From contig JAWUZG010000001.1 in assembly GCA_036785705.1 (NCBI GenBank), positions 6,138,001 through 6,202,000 on the forward strand: a stretch of DNA of 64,000 nucleotides, given 5' to 3'. Below are positions 12,411 through 23,400 of the stretch, piece by piece (the stretch's first letter is position 1; every line of letters starts with the position of its first letter). The DNA comes from Acanthornis magna (lineage: Eukaryota > Chordata > Aves > Passeriformes > Acanthizidae). The notes beneath the pieces were generated by a model that was not told where the DNA came from, searched no databases, and saw only the letters and a program-made list of their open reading frames with translations. The position numbers and the translations under genes were made by a program.

Positions 12411-15400
12411 ACCTCTTGTTTGTGCTTTTATCTCATTACTGTTCTTTTGAATTGGGGAGATTTGTGTAGATGAAATTTCTGTCTCAGCAAACACAGCCTC
12501 AGGATTCAATTTTGATGCTTTTCTCACATCCAGCAATACTATTGCACTTTCATTACACAACTGTAGTACTGGATTTCTGAGTATTTGTTCTAATGGCTGA
12601 AACCATGGGTTTTGCTACTCGAACAATGTCATATGATTATGAAGAGGGCAGTATCTTAGCAGATGAGTGTAATACTTGTACATTCTTAATAATGATATAA
12701 ATGATCTTAACAGGCAGACAACATATTTCCCTGAGATAAACTATTCACTTATCTAGTTGCAAAAAAGACTGATACTCCTCTTTCATTTTCTCAAGTTTGT
12801 AATTTAAAGGATTAACTTAATGCTGTTTGATACCCTGTCCAGAGACTTCTTGAAAGCTGAAGTTGTTGGCTCTTCAATAAAGAAAATGTATTAAAGCCTT
12901 TGGTTTCGGGATTTTTACTTCCTTTTTTCTCTTTTTCTTTAAGTAAATGTGTTGGTGGTTCAAATAAATATCTGTCTAGACAGATGTCAAAAGTGAAATC
13001 TAATGATAAAGACTTTCTTCATGATAATAATAAAGCAGATGGAAAAAGAATATTTGTGGTGTAAAGAACACCCAAGTTCTGAGTGCAGAGCCAAATCTTT
13101 TTGTTTCAACTACCACACAGCGAAGGGCAGTCAGTCAATCAGACCAGAAGTTTTCTTACACAGTGTGAGTGCGGGGAGGGTGTGTGTGCACAGTAAAGTG
13201 GTTAGAAACCCAGCAATGGATTTCGTGGGTTTCTCCTTTGAAAGGTATTGTATGGTTAATGCTGGGATTTCCAAAGACCTCAAGGGAAGTAGATTGTTCA
13301 GTTCTCACCACACTGGGGGCTCTTTTCTTGAAGAGGTTTTGTACAGAGTCTGAAAGGTTCGAGAACTCCTGTGCTTCCCAAAACTCCCCATGGCTGCAGT
13401 GAGATCAGCCGCTGCTCCCTGGGAACTTGAGCAAAACACAGGGGATTTGTGTGCTTCAGTACTCAGTGCCCCAGCACCTGGGTGTTAGCTGCCTGACAGC
13501 TGTAAAAGGGATTCAAAGCAGGATAGATACCTAGGAACATCTTTAATCCAAGGGGAGAATTAATGCTTTAACCACTGTGACACAGAAGCGCATCCACTAA
13601 GCTTCTTTGTGTGCTGAAGTTGAATACAGACAGCTCACTTCCAAGTGCACTCCCTGTTAAATGCCAAAAGAGTTTCTTTATATTTCCTTCATCTTTCCCT
13701 CAGGTTTTGGACCCATGTTGCTGTCACAAGTAATGCAATTCATTCCTAAAACAGATTATGTCCCACTGATGCAAATCACAGCATATACCAGCTCTCTGGT
13801 TTTGGGATCCGTCATGGCATATGTCTTGCACTACTAGGAGTAAGTAAAAATATAACTAACTCTAGCCCAGGACTTGTGTCCAGAACTGATGATGCCATCA
13901 TCTTACTTAAATAGGAATGTGGAATCTTTTAGTGAGCAATAAAATTGGTATTGATTTTTAAATATTTTGCATCAAAATGCATTTGCAACTCTAAAACCTG
14001 TGACTGATTTGTGGCCAAAATATTTATTTTTACCAATGCTTTCCATTTCACCTTAAGGTGATAATTGCATTAAATGATGGTTTTAGGCTTCAGACAGAAA
14101 ACGTATAGGTTATAATTTTGCACATGTGATCAAGGACAGTAACCTTTTGACTGCAGCTGTCTTCAACAATGGCCAAACCACTTATTCTTCTGTAGAGAAA
14201 TGAATAGCTAAGAACTGAGGCCACTAAATGGCACCTTTAAGGCACAAAATATCATCCTTCCATAACTAGCTATTTGTTTGTTGTTTTGCCTCCTTTTTAC
14301 ATAATGAAGAACCAAGAAGCAATCAAATGGAAGAAAAATCATGTAAAGGGAGAACTAAACGGTATTCACATTGATAATTTGGGATAAAAAGGGCATTATT
14401 AACTTTTAATAAAATATATTCCTCATTCTGAGTTAATAGGAAGTATCTGACAGACATAATTATGTAATACTAGACTTTTGACCATTACGTTTTTATTTCC
14501 TGCTCAGTGATCAGGATCGGAAATATGTCATGCTATATTTCATCTTCATCTTCAACAAACAGCTAACTGTTTCATTTATTTTTTCTTTTGAGAGACTTCA
14601 GTAATTATTTAGTAGCAAAAATATCATCAAGAATACATTCCTCTAGAGAAATCTGTAATTTGATTTTCTTCCATAACTAACCGTACAGATTGCTGTGACC
14701 CATGTACTAATCGTAAGTCAGGCACTTGGAGTTGATTTCAAGAATAAGATACACTGATATGCCTGTTTTTTTTAGTCAAACCTATAAAGAAATCCCTTAA
14801 GAGGTCTGCATTTGATGAAAGAAATATTTATTCCACCTGTTTTTACAGGTTAGTCAAAGTACCAAACTATGTCCCTAACAGTACTGACATTCACCTGTAA
14901 CGACATAGAAAAGATGTCACTGCAAACAACAATGTTCCAAGGACAGTATGTTTCCATATTTACCTTTCAAAACCCAGTCCTTCTGGAGCTGAGGAATGTA
15001 ATTTAATTGAGACTCTTTTTCTTCCGAGCATTAATTTATCATGTAATTTTGTGGCTAGTTTGAAGTACAGGTTCATGTTCAGCCAAACTCCTTTGCTTAA
15101 TGAATATTGTCTAAATTTGATCCTAGATCAAAGAGAATACACTGTGTATAAAACAAGAGAAATAACACTTCCCTGTCCTGGAGATATCTCATATAAACTC
15201 TTCTAGTTTCACACAGGGTTGGGGTCCAATTCCTGACGACAAAAGCAAAGACCTAAAATATTTTTAATCTGAAAATTCCACAGGGGACCAAGTTTTATTA
15301 TTATTTACTGTTATTTTCTTGTAACAAATAAGATCTGGCAGCATTCTTCTGCTATCAGTTAGCATATCCTCCTGAGGGTCAGTGGGGTCATCCAAGTGGT

Positions 15401-16889
15401 GGTTTTGCTCCTTTTTCATTGAGAGAGATTCCAGAAGATATTATCGAGTGATTACTCACCCATTGGATCAGTTTTTCGTTTTCTTGTTGTGTCTTGTCAG
15501 CACTCTAATGTGTCCACAGAATTTATTATTAATTATGGGCAGACTGGAATTCAGGATGTTGCAGTACTTGACGTGAAGTTTGGTAGAACCATTTCTCCCA
15601 GCACTGCTGACATAAAAGAGACAGTGGCCAGTTCATAATGGAGACTGAAGCAGACATGAATTCCCAGCTCAAAGGCAGAGATAATGTAGAGTTAACAATT
15701 ACATGATCTTTCCTTCAATTCTTTTGGAAGAATGACAGAATTTGAAAGTCAAGGTGTCAATATGAACTGCAATGCCCAGTGAACAAGTAGTGACATAAAA
15801 AAATTTACAGATGAATCACTGTAAAAGAAGTTGCTATTTAAGGGCCTTTTAAATATTTTTGTATTAAATAAATGGAGATACCGTTACATCTACTGCAGGT
15901 GCTGTTCTAATTCAAATACAGGCACCATTAACTTTGGTGAAGGTCACGCAGCTCCTTTTGGACTTGCTCACCTTCTTTAGATCTGCAATCATAGTCAGAG
16001 ACAGAAAGAAAGAGAGAATTCCTGCTGTGGTTCAGTGTATTGTCATCAGAAGAAGGAGGCAGTCTTGTAACTCTTAAACCTGGTTTTAAGTTATGGTTAT
16101 GGCAAATCTTGGACCACCCCAGCTTTAAATGTTCTAAACATTCCATTTTGCTTTATGGTTATAATGTTTAGAATTTGTTACTGGTGCTAGTAGCTGCAGA
16201 TCTACTTATTTATGTCGTGCTCCTGCGTTTACATTTCACTCTATCAGTTAAACTTAAACCAGTTCACACAATATGTCAGAAGTATTTTGTGTTAGAGTTC
16301 TTAGATTTACAGGCTCAACGATTTCATTATGATTGCTCTGGATCTGCAGCAGCTGTAGCAAATCAAACTGTGGTTCACAAACTTCACATAGCAACTCACA
16401 ATTAATTTGTAGTTCTTTTAATGGACTTCTTTACTGTACATAAAGAGTGCATATGTACACAGCAACCTTTCCCCCATCCCCTCTTTTAAAAGAAACTCAT
16501 CATCTTCCTCTTTAGGATAGTGTAATTGTAGTGATTCTACACTGGCAATCAAATATAAGGTTTGCATTTGAATTTTCAAATACTCTTTGCTTACAGGCAT
16601 GTTTTCAGGCTTATTTTTTTAACTTATCTGTCAGCATTTACTTAACTGGCAATTTTACTGCTGAAACAAACCCTGGTTTGACAGAGATTTGTTGTATTTG
16701 CCTTATTAAACAGAAAATAAGGAGTAAACCCACCTTGTTTACTCTTCAGAGACCCTTGTACTGTACTACATGAGGGCTCCACAGCCCTGGGGGTTTTCTG
16801 TTTGTACTGATCTAAGACTGAATCCTAATATTTGAACATCTGTGTTGCCATCTTTCTACCTACTATTTAAAACTGCATAGGAGAAAGTC
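12411..16889. other. Intergenic, no gene seen
   Basis: AT-rich noncoding DNA, 3.5-8 kb upstream of the SEMA3E start codon. A small perfect GATGATG/CATCATC palindrome sits near 13884-13898. The open frame at 13003-13353 (116 codons) and its overlapping neighbour have no recognisable protein features. Confidence 0.65.
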
Positions 16890-17005
16890 TTCCAAAACAC
16901 CCCTGGAGGCAAGACTGTGTGCCTATTAAATTGAAAAGATGCTGAGGCATAGAGCTTGACTGCCTTGCCTGAGGCCACACATTTCTCTCGGGTTGAAATT
17001 GTGTG
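16890..17005 (-). mobile_element. Ancient L3/MIR-type retroelement fragment (c)
   Basis: The + strand shows CACCCCTGGAGG, then CTATTAAATTGAAAAGATGC, then TGAGGCATAGAGCTTGACTG and CCTTGCCTGAGGCCACACA. This is the order of the complement of the L3/MIR tail ('cacccctgtgaggtag..tattatcc..acagatggggaaactgaggcacagag..ttgcccaaggtcacaca'). It is the clearest of the five such fragments in block order. No alignment was run. Confidence 0.55.
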
Positions 17006-19403
17006 TACCTTACCACCACTTGCCTTGTTGCAAAACTTGTTGTGTAAGAGTGTAAGGCTTGCAATCCTCTATAATCTGAGAATTATAAAGAGAGAATTCA
17101 CCCTGCGAGAACAAAAACTCAGGAAAAAATCAATCTCCTGCACATACCGATATGTGAATTTTCCTTTTCTATTGTTAGGTTTTGTTCCAGTGAAGGCATC
17201 TTTCCCCAGCAGCCATTCCCAGATTTCCCACACCAGCACTTCTTGCTGACAGCCAAAGCCTGAACGCTGAGCAGCAGCTCCAGCTTCTGCTTCCATGCCT
17301 TTGCCCCAGCCCAGGAAGGGAAGGAGCCTGAGGCACCCACACAGCCCACCCTGCTTGAGAATCAGATTTCAGACAAAAAAGCTTTGGCCTTGGGCACAAA
17401 TATGAAAATCAACTTGTTGGGGTATTTCTGACTCCTCTGGAGCTCCAGCCCTGGGTCACGTTGTGTTTGTAGGGAGCCAGGGAGTTGTGTAATGGCTGGG
17501 ATGTGTGGGGTTGGAAATGCAAGTGAGTGCATGTAAGCTCAGGTTGGTGGGGAATTGCCCTGATTTGTATGCGTGTGTTTGTTTGAATAGACCTGCTGCA
17601 CCCTACCTCTTATCTAAATACAAAACAAAGCCCATGGTTTCTAGCAGCTCCCTTGTGCCTTCCCTCCTCCAGTTCCCTTTCTCCAGCTGGAAAATGAAAG
17701 CAGAACTTTAATGTTGGGGAAATTGTTTTGAATTTGCCACACTAACTTTTTGGTACTGTCTCAGGATAACTGAGGTATACCCATTCAGTCTGTCAAGCTG
17801 AAGACCAGGAAAATTAATAAACAACATCATACTGCAGCTTGGAGGGGAGTTCTAGAGAGAGGCAAGATTTGAGACTTGGCATTAATATTTGCTTTACTCA
17901 CTGAATATGGTTCCAGCTTTCTTAGTGTGAACTCACATTTGGATTTTTGCGTCCTTTTTGAAAATAGATATAAATTAGAAGAAATATTAAATTTTCCACA
18001 ACAAGATCCTTCAAAGATAAAAATCCATTTAGACTACCTCAGAACCAGAAATGTCTTAATTGAATGTTTGTGGGGTGTTTTTGGTTTTCTTTTTTTTTTT
18101 AGGAAAAATGCAAATATTTCAATAAGAACTCAAAGAACCACAACCAAAGGGGAGTCCTCACTAACCTTAACAGGCACCAGATCATGCTGCTTTACAGCAG
18201 ACCTTAATGGTCAAAGGCAGAACATTTGTATGCCTCAGTATTACAGAAAGGTGTCAGTAATAAAAAACCCACCTGGTGGATATAAACCCATCCATGCTGA
18301 GGGCTGTGCTTGGAGGCAGAGCCTGCATTGCCTTCTCCACTGACAATATCTCAAGCACTCATGCTGAGCTCCTGCCAGACAGTTGGCACATCAGCATAAA
18401 AGCCACTGCAACCTGCAATTGTGTGCAAGAAATGGAGCAAAGAGCCGTGTGATTTAGCTCGTGCCCCCGTGGTTCAGCTGCTGCTGGCACAGTTTCCAGC
18501 TGATTCAAAGCAAGCCCAGGTATGTGAACGTGACCTTCTCCTGGAGAACTAACAGGTAGACATGACCTGCTCCCTGCTCCTGATTATATATCAGCCTCCA
18601 GGAGTCCTTGGGCACTCTGATGATTTACTTCTGTCCTTTCACCACAGCTGCATTTTTTTCTCTGTCCCAGTAGTTCATATATTTTATTCTTCTTGAACAT
18701 ATCTGTCTTTTCCCATCCATGTATCCTGCTATTACATTTATTAGCATTTCATTATATTATTGTTCTGAGTTCTTTTCAGTTTGCTGGCATACAGACATGT
18801 CTTATTAAATCTTTCTCTCCAGATATTATTATCTCTGGTTGACTACCAATTTTTTTGAGTGCATTATTGTCAAATGCATATATTAGTTTTCCTTTTCCTT
18901 TCTTTGTGATTCTTTTTCTGTAAAAAACAATGAGAAGTATAAAGACTTAACATGACTTTAATGCTCCATCCTATTAAAAAAGTGCAATTGTTAATGTCTA
19001 AAATGCACCTTGCATAATCCTAAATGATTATATGCATGAGATCTTAATTACAGAGAACGTTATTTCTTAATTAATGTATTCCAGACATCTGTAGGTTTGA
19101 TTTATAAAAATCTAGTTCTTGCCATGGGTATATTTTTAAGTTACACATGCAAAGAAGAGATGAAGTTTTCTGGTACTTGTTAGCAGTGTAAGAGGTAGCT
19201 GCCTGGCACTTTTAAATCCGATGCTGTTAATCATCACAGTGCTTTGATCAGGCTTTTATATTTTTTTTAAATACTGCCCAATTCTACAGGCATCTAGTCA
19301 GAGAAATAATTTTACTGATGTATATAGATAACCTAAGGTTCCAGACTTACAGACATTTAAAATGTAAAGGTGAGAAGCTACTGTGTAAAAACACATAAGG
19401 GTG
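17006..19403. other. Upstream flank of SEMA3E, 1-3.4 kb from ATG
   Basis: Noncoding sequence. Bases 17180-17500 are locally GC-richer, with several overlapping open frames on both strands, none recognisable. A 155-codon open frame at 17876-18343 encloses a T-run plus AG (about 18089-18102) that resembles a splice acceptor, but nothing protein-like follows. The enclosing area may carry distal promoter elements; none can be named with confidence. Confidence 0.55.
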
Positions 19404-19450
19404 AAAAAAAGAAAAAAAAGATAAAAAAGCAAAAAAAAAAAAAAAAAAAA
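19404..19450 (+). repeat. A-rich tract ending in A20
   Basis: A-rich stretch with G, C and T interruptions, ending in twenty uninterrupted A's at 19431-19450. It lies about 0.9 kb upstream of the SEMA3E start codon. No flanking retrocopy was recognised. Confidence 0.9.
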
Positions 19451-19709
19451 GCAGATCCTTTTTCTTTAAAGTGAGAAAGTATATACAACTAGAATCTTTC
19501 TACCCTGATCCACTTAGGAGCATGCTGTTTAACGATGCTAAGTGATAATGTACTTAAATGGTTAATGCAAGGGTTGATCCTCCCCTAAAACTGAGCTGGG
19601 AACAAAAGCTGAAATGACTTTGTGAAAGGGAGGGACAGGAGGAATTCTGACCCTTCTCCTGGCGCTTTACAACGTGAAACCACGAAGCAATTGAGGAATC
19701 AGTGCACGG

Positions 19710-19715
19710 CACGTG
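19710..19715. promoter_or_regulatory. Palindromic E-box CACGTG
   Basis: A CACGTG core, a site type used by bHLH-ZIP factors of the USF/MYC class, lies about 0.66 kb upstream of the SEMA3E start codon. CpG is scarce around it. Occupancy is unknown, and a hexamer alone is weak evidence. Confidence 0.3.
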
Positions 19716-19950
19716 GATTAAAACGCTTCCTAGAAGCAGCCAGTACAGCACATTGCCTAAACCCTCCCTGAACTTTCTCAGTGAATACAGCAGCCTGACA
19801 GCCCGGCTTCCCGCTGGGTGGATCCTGCAACTCCAGGAGGGAATGGCACTTCTTGTTTTTAATTAGCAAAGGTGAAAGGTGAATTAAAACTAGCTGTTTG
19901 GCAAGTCAGAGCAAGGGGCTGAGTTCTGAGGAGCACCAAGGAGGAGGGTG

Positions 19951-20001
19951 CTTTCTCCTTCTTTTCCTTTTTTTTTCTTTTTTTCCCCTCCCTCCTTCTC
20001 T
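19951..20001 (+). promoter_or_regulatory. 51-nt pure pyrimidine tract upstream of SEMA3E
   Basis: Fifty-one consecutive C/T bases, ending in CCCCTCCCTCCTTCTCT, lie about 120 bp upstream of the candidate TATA box and about 380 bp upstream of the start codon. Polypyrimidine/polypurine tracts near promoters can bind SP/KLF- or GAGA-type factors and can form non-B DNA. The tract is directly visible; its role is inference. Confidence 0.5.
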
Positions 20002-20123
20002 GAATGAATTGCCTTGCAGGAGGGACTGAAAATACAGCTTCTTCCTGAATCCACTGGCAGAGTTACTAAAGACAGCTCAAGACACAACACTGCAGAGTAA
20101 CGCCTTGGAATGTCCTCGCACTT

Positions 20124-20136
20124 TATAAACAATTGT
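20124..20136 (+). promoter_or_regulatory. Candidate TATA box with overlapping SOX-like site
   Basis: TATAAA at 20124-20129 overlaps AACAATTGT at 20128-20136, which contains the ACAAT core of SOX-family sites in both orientations. If TATAAA is used, transcription would start near 20150-20160, giving a 5' leader of about 220 nt before the SEMA3E ATG. There is no CpG island to suggest a dispersed promoter. The start site was not determined, and a second AT-rich TTAAAA at about 20303 is an alternative. Confidence 0.4.
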
Positions 20137-20158
20137 CCTAGGGAGGGAATATTTTTAC

Positions 20159-20221
20159 ATGACATTTGCACAGCTTGACAAATGGCTAGCTGAGGCTGTG
20201 TGCTGCTCTGATGAACGCTGA
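20159..20221 (+). other. Upstream ORF 1, 20 codons
   Basis: ATG at 20159 reads MTFAQLDKWLAEAVCC... and stops at TGA 20219-20221. It would lie within a few bases of the predicted transcript 5' end, so it may be skipped or absent from the mRNA. No conservation information is available. Confidence 0.3.
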
Positions 20222-20306
20222 ATTTCCCACAGAGATACCCCACAAACTGACCAAAGAGAGAGATCTAACTGCACTGGCAAAGTGGAAGTGGAAGTTGGAG
20301 CCTTAA
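20211..20306 (+). other. Upstream ORF 2, 31 codons
   Basis: ATG at 20211 opens a frame reading MNAEFPTEIPHKL... and ends at TAA 20304-20306, 72 nt before the SEMA3E start. It is in the same reading frame as the main ORF but separated by the stop, so it cannot extend the protein. It overlaps the end of upstream ORF 1. It could dampen translation if it lies in the mature leader. Confidence 0.3.
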
Positions 20307-20378
20307 AAGCCTCCCACCAAATCAACAAATAAACAGCAGCAGTTCAGTGAAGAGAGCAAGAAATTTCTCTTGGGCAGG

Positions 20379-20493
20379 ATGGCATCTGCCCAGGACCTTC
20401 TAATGCTGGCACTATATGGCTTGTTACTAGAGTTACCGGCTGGATGTCACACAGCAGATACGAGGCAACCAAGGTTACGTCTGTCACATAAAG
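20379..20493 (+). CDS. SEMA3E: Semaphorin 3E, first coding exon (partial gene)
   Basis: SEMA3E is a secreted class-3 semaphorin that signals mainly through plexin-D1 in vascular patterning and axon guidance. This exon encodes residues 1-38 plus the first base of codon 39. It starts MASAQDLLMLALYGLLLEL, a typical signal peptide with a leucine-rich core at about residues 7-19 and likely cleavage near residue 23-26. It continues into HTADTRQPRLRLSHK. Human SEMA3E likewise begins MASA and has HTADT..PRLRLSHKE at the same positions, so identity is strong. The start has A at -3 and G at +4, a good Kozak context. The exon ends AAAG before GTAGGT, and the split codon fits the expected Glu. The sema, PSI, Ig and basic domains lie in later exons outside the window. 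A CpG-poor TATA-type promoter precedes it. Confidence 0.95.
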
Positions 20494-20499
20494 GTAGGT
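20494..20499 (+). other. SEMA3E intron 1 splice donor
   Basis: GTAGGT follows AAAG. The open frame continues only a little past this point without any semaphorin-like residues, so splicing here is the natural reading. Phase 1 (one base of the Glu codon left in exon 1) agrees with the known LSHK-E junction of the family. Confidence 0.9.
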
Positions 20500-23400
20500 C
20501 AGTGTGTCAGGTTTTTAAAGGCTTTATGCTAATGCAAGTTCATTGACTTCACTGAATGTATTGCACTGGGATTAAATTATGGTCCTTTGATAGTGTAAAA
20601 TGCTTCTGTTCAGAAATCTTGTGAATTGTTTCCTTGTACTAAACTGCATCCTAGATTAAGTTTACTGAATTCTGGAAGACTTAAGGCACTTGTAGTGATG
20701 ATTTTAGACTACTGAAATATTCCTCTACCTGAAAGTGTGTTACATTTGCATGTCATTCTCTCTTACTCTCCATGCTGTAAGAAGGCTGTCAGGTCTCTTA
20801 TTAAGAGGGAAAGAAATGGAGAAGATAACCTGAAATTATTGCTGAATAAATGTGCATCATGTAACCCTTGAACAATTAAATGTCTGTTTCACTTTTAGAA
20901 TGCTATCTGTCTACAAATATAGCTAAGGCAAAAAGACTGAATTCCTGTGCAACCATATGATTCATTTTCTAAACTAGCAAGTGTCATCACACTATAATTA
21001 AAATGAGTAACTGCCAATGTAAGTCTGCTTGCAGTTTAACTGAGTTACCCAAAGAAAAAATGTTATTTTTTCTGACATATTTATGTAGAATACTTAAAAC
21101 TTTTATTTTTGTTTAAAATTATTTAAGTCTCAGTTACCTGAAGCCTGAACCATTCTTCCTCAGCTCCTTCAGTGTCCCTGTTCTGTTCTGGATTGCATGT
21201 GATTTAAACTCTTCCCTACGATTTGGGTTTAATCCTGCATATATATAAAAATACCTGTGTACAGCCATGGCATTTCAGTTCTCTGCAACAGGACATACAT
21301 TTGTAGATTATATACTTAGGTATGACAGATAATCATTGCAGTAGGAGCAAAAAATGTTAAGTGTGCAAGATAAACTGATGATTGGCCAAACAATAATGTT
21401 TTGGTACTACCTCTTATGCATAGATGAAAAGAAGATACCTTTTTGCTGACAGTTGGGAATGAGCAAATTCCAATTTACTCAAGAACAATTTGATGGTTAT
21501 GCAAGTGATTAACTAAGCTGCATCAGTCTGAAGTACATTAGAATACCTATTTTAAGAATGGCTAAGATTTAAGAATTAGCAGCAGCTAGAGCTCCATGTG
21601 TCTACAGCTTTACTCTAAACAAGGTTTAATTGTGTTTTATATAGCAAGCTAAATTACCAATTATGAGGAAGGGAGAAGCTGAATAGGATAATTGGTCTGA
21701 ATATCTTGCTAGGAAGCTATAAGAAATGGGCAGTGCTTTTATAGGGCAGTGAAATGTTTTAGAGAAAGAAGTATTTGTCATGAAAGCTGTCTTGTAAGTA
21801 AACAATTAATTGCTCTAAATGAAATAAATTTTATGACTCCTTTTAATATATAAACCACTTTTCCTTTAACCTATAGTTTCAGAGTACAGTAAGACTGAGT
21901 GCCAAATGCTGATTGTATAATCCTTTCACATCTCTTACTGTTGAAAATGTGCATTTGAACATTGATTTATTTCTCGATGCAACTACTAGGGCTATAATTA
22001 TTATTGACATTTGTTTGCTTGTGATGGGGTAAGGGAGATGAGAAAAGCACAGTAAATGAGACAAATAGACTTAGTGTTATGTTGGTTCAGGACTTGGGCT
22101 TAGCTGGCAGTTTTGGCAAGCTCCCCACTGTGGTGCTTCGACTATTAACTGCTTCTCTGCTCACTTGTAGTAGTAATTGCATTCTGATGGTTGGAACCAG
22201 TGTACATTTCACTGCACACTACTTCTCTTTTCAGCAGTGAGCCAGTAATTTGGCTATAACACATCATAACTCTGATGTCTTCAAAGAGATCTTAAAACAT
22301 CCATTTCTCACAGAGGGCCAAACCTTCCTTGCCTGATGGCAGTTCCCTCAGATCCAATGACACAGAAAGATCTGTCCTCATAAATTCCCTACCACAGTCA
22401 CACACATCACCATCTTATATTTCACCTTGTACAATACGCTGTCACATTTTTCACACTAAGGAAATGGGACTGATTTTACAAGCAGTGTTGCAGTCAGGGG
22501 GTGCCTGACCACATATCCCCAGCCAAGGGTTGGAAATGGCATACCTGCATGCCACCCTGGGAACAGCTCCTGCAATTCTCCCAGCTGAAAGAATGTCGCA
22601 ACCACGCATGAAGACAATGAGCGAATGTCGCTGTTGTCCTCACTAATCAAACAGGAACAGCAGGAGGGTCCCTCATCTTAATTGCCTTTGCCCCAGAGGA
22701 AGGCTGCTGTGGGTACCAGAGGTATGGGGTAGTTGCAAAGAGGTGGTCATGCACCGTCTGTATAAAGTTGCTTCAGCCTCTCCTGTGAGTTGTTGTTGTG
22801 GTACAGAAGATGAAGCCCATATGTGTAAATTTTCAATATGGAGTAACTGTAACCTCAGTTAAAAATTTCACTGCAAAGACCTTGACAAATGGAAGTAAGC
22901 AGGTTTGCTCACTGCCTCCCTTTGGAGCTGTGGATGTTGGTGGCTAATTGGATTCAGGCCATTGCAAGATAGGCTAGTGATGACTGGGAAGTTAAAAACT
23001 ACTGTGATGAGTATGATGAGGTTATGGACACCAGATTTCTTTTTGTTATGTAAGGGTGTTTAAAACTAGTCCATTTTTAAATCTTGTTTCCTTAAAGAGT
23101 GAAGAGAAGGTTTCCACAAATCACAAAGAGGGGCTCCTTTGATTTTTATAAATTCACAAATTATCTCTTTAAATCACTTTAAAAGTGGTGCTCAGTGGAA
23201 GTGAGGTAGTGATCTGACAGTGAATGGGAACCTTTTGCTCTCCCAGCAAACCAGACCTTCACCTGCAGCGCACACATGTCTCCAAACCCACAGCAACAAG
23301 ATCAGGTCCTAACCCTTGCAGAGGGGTCGCCTGATGGATAGGAATACCACAATCCCCCTGCCAATTAAAGGATGCATTGTGCAACCCCTGCTTGACTCTA

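Larger units (their letters stand above)
20150..20378 (+). other. Putative SEMA3E 5' untranslated leader
   Basis: This is the inferred leader between the candidate TATA-driven start and the ATG. It contains two upstream ATGs that open short frames (20159-20221 and 20211-20306), both closed before the main start. An AATAAACA near 20329 resembles a forkhead site. The 5' boundary is inference; the true leader could be shorter or longer. Confidence 0.4.

Noticed and set aside
13346..13380. GGTTCGAGAA resembling a tRNA T-loop
   Set aside because: Flanking bases do not form a T-stem, and no anticodon arm or acceptor stem is present.
17876..18343. 155-codon open frame with an internal T-run plus AG resembling a splice acceptor
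   Set aside because: No recognisable protein downstream of the AG and no matching donor context; T-runs followed by AG are common in AT-rich DNA.
19890..20243. 117-codon minus-strand frame over the SEMA3E promoter
   Set aside because: It is antisense to the promoter and part of its coding comes from the pyrimidine tract (poly-Lys/Glu). No domain.
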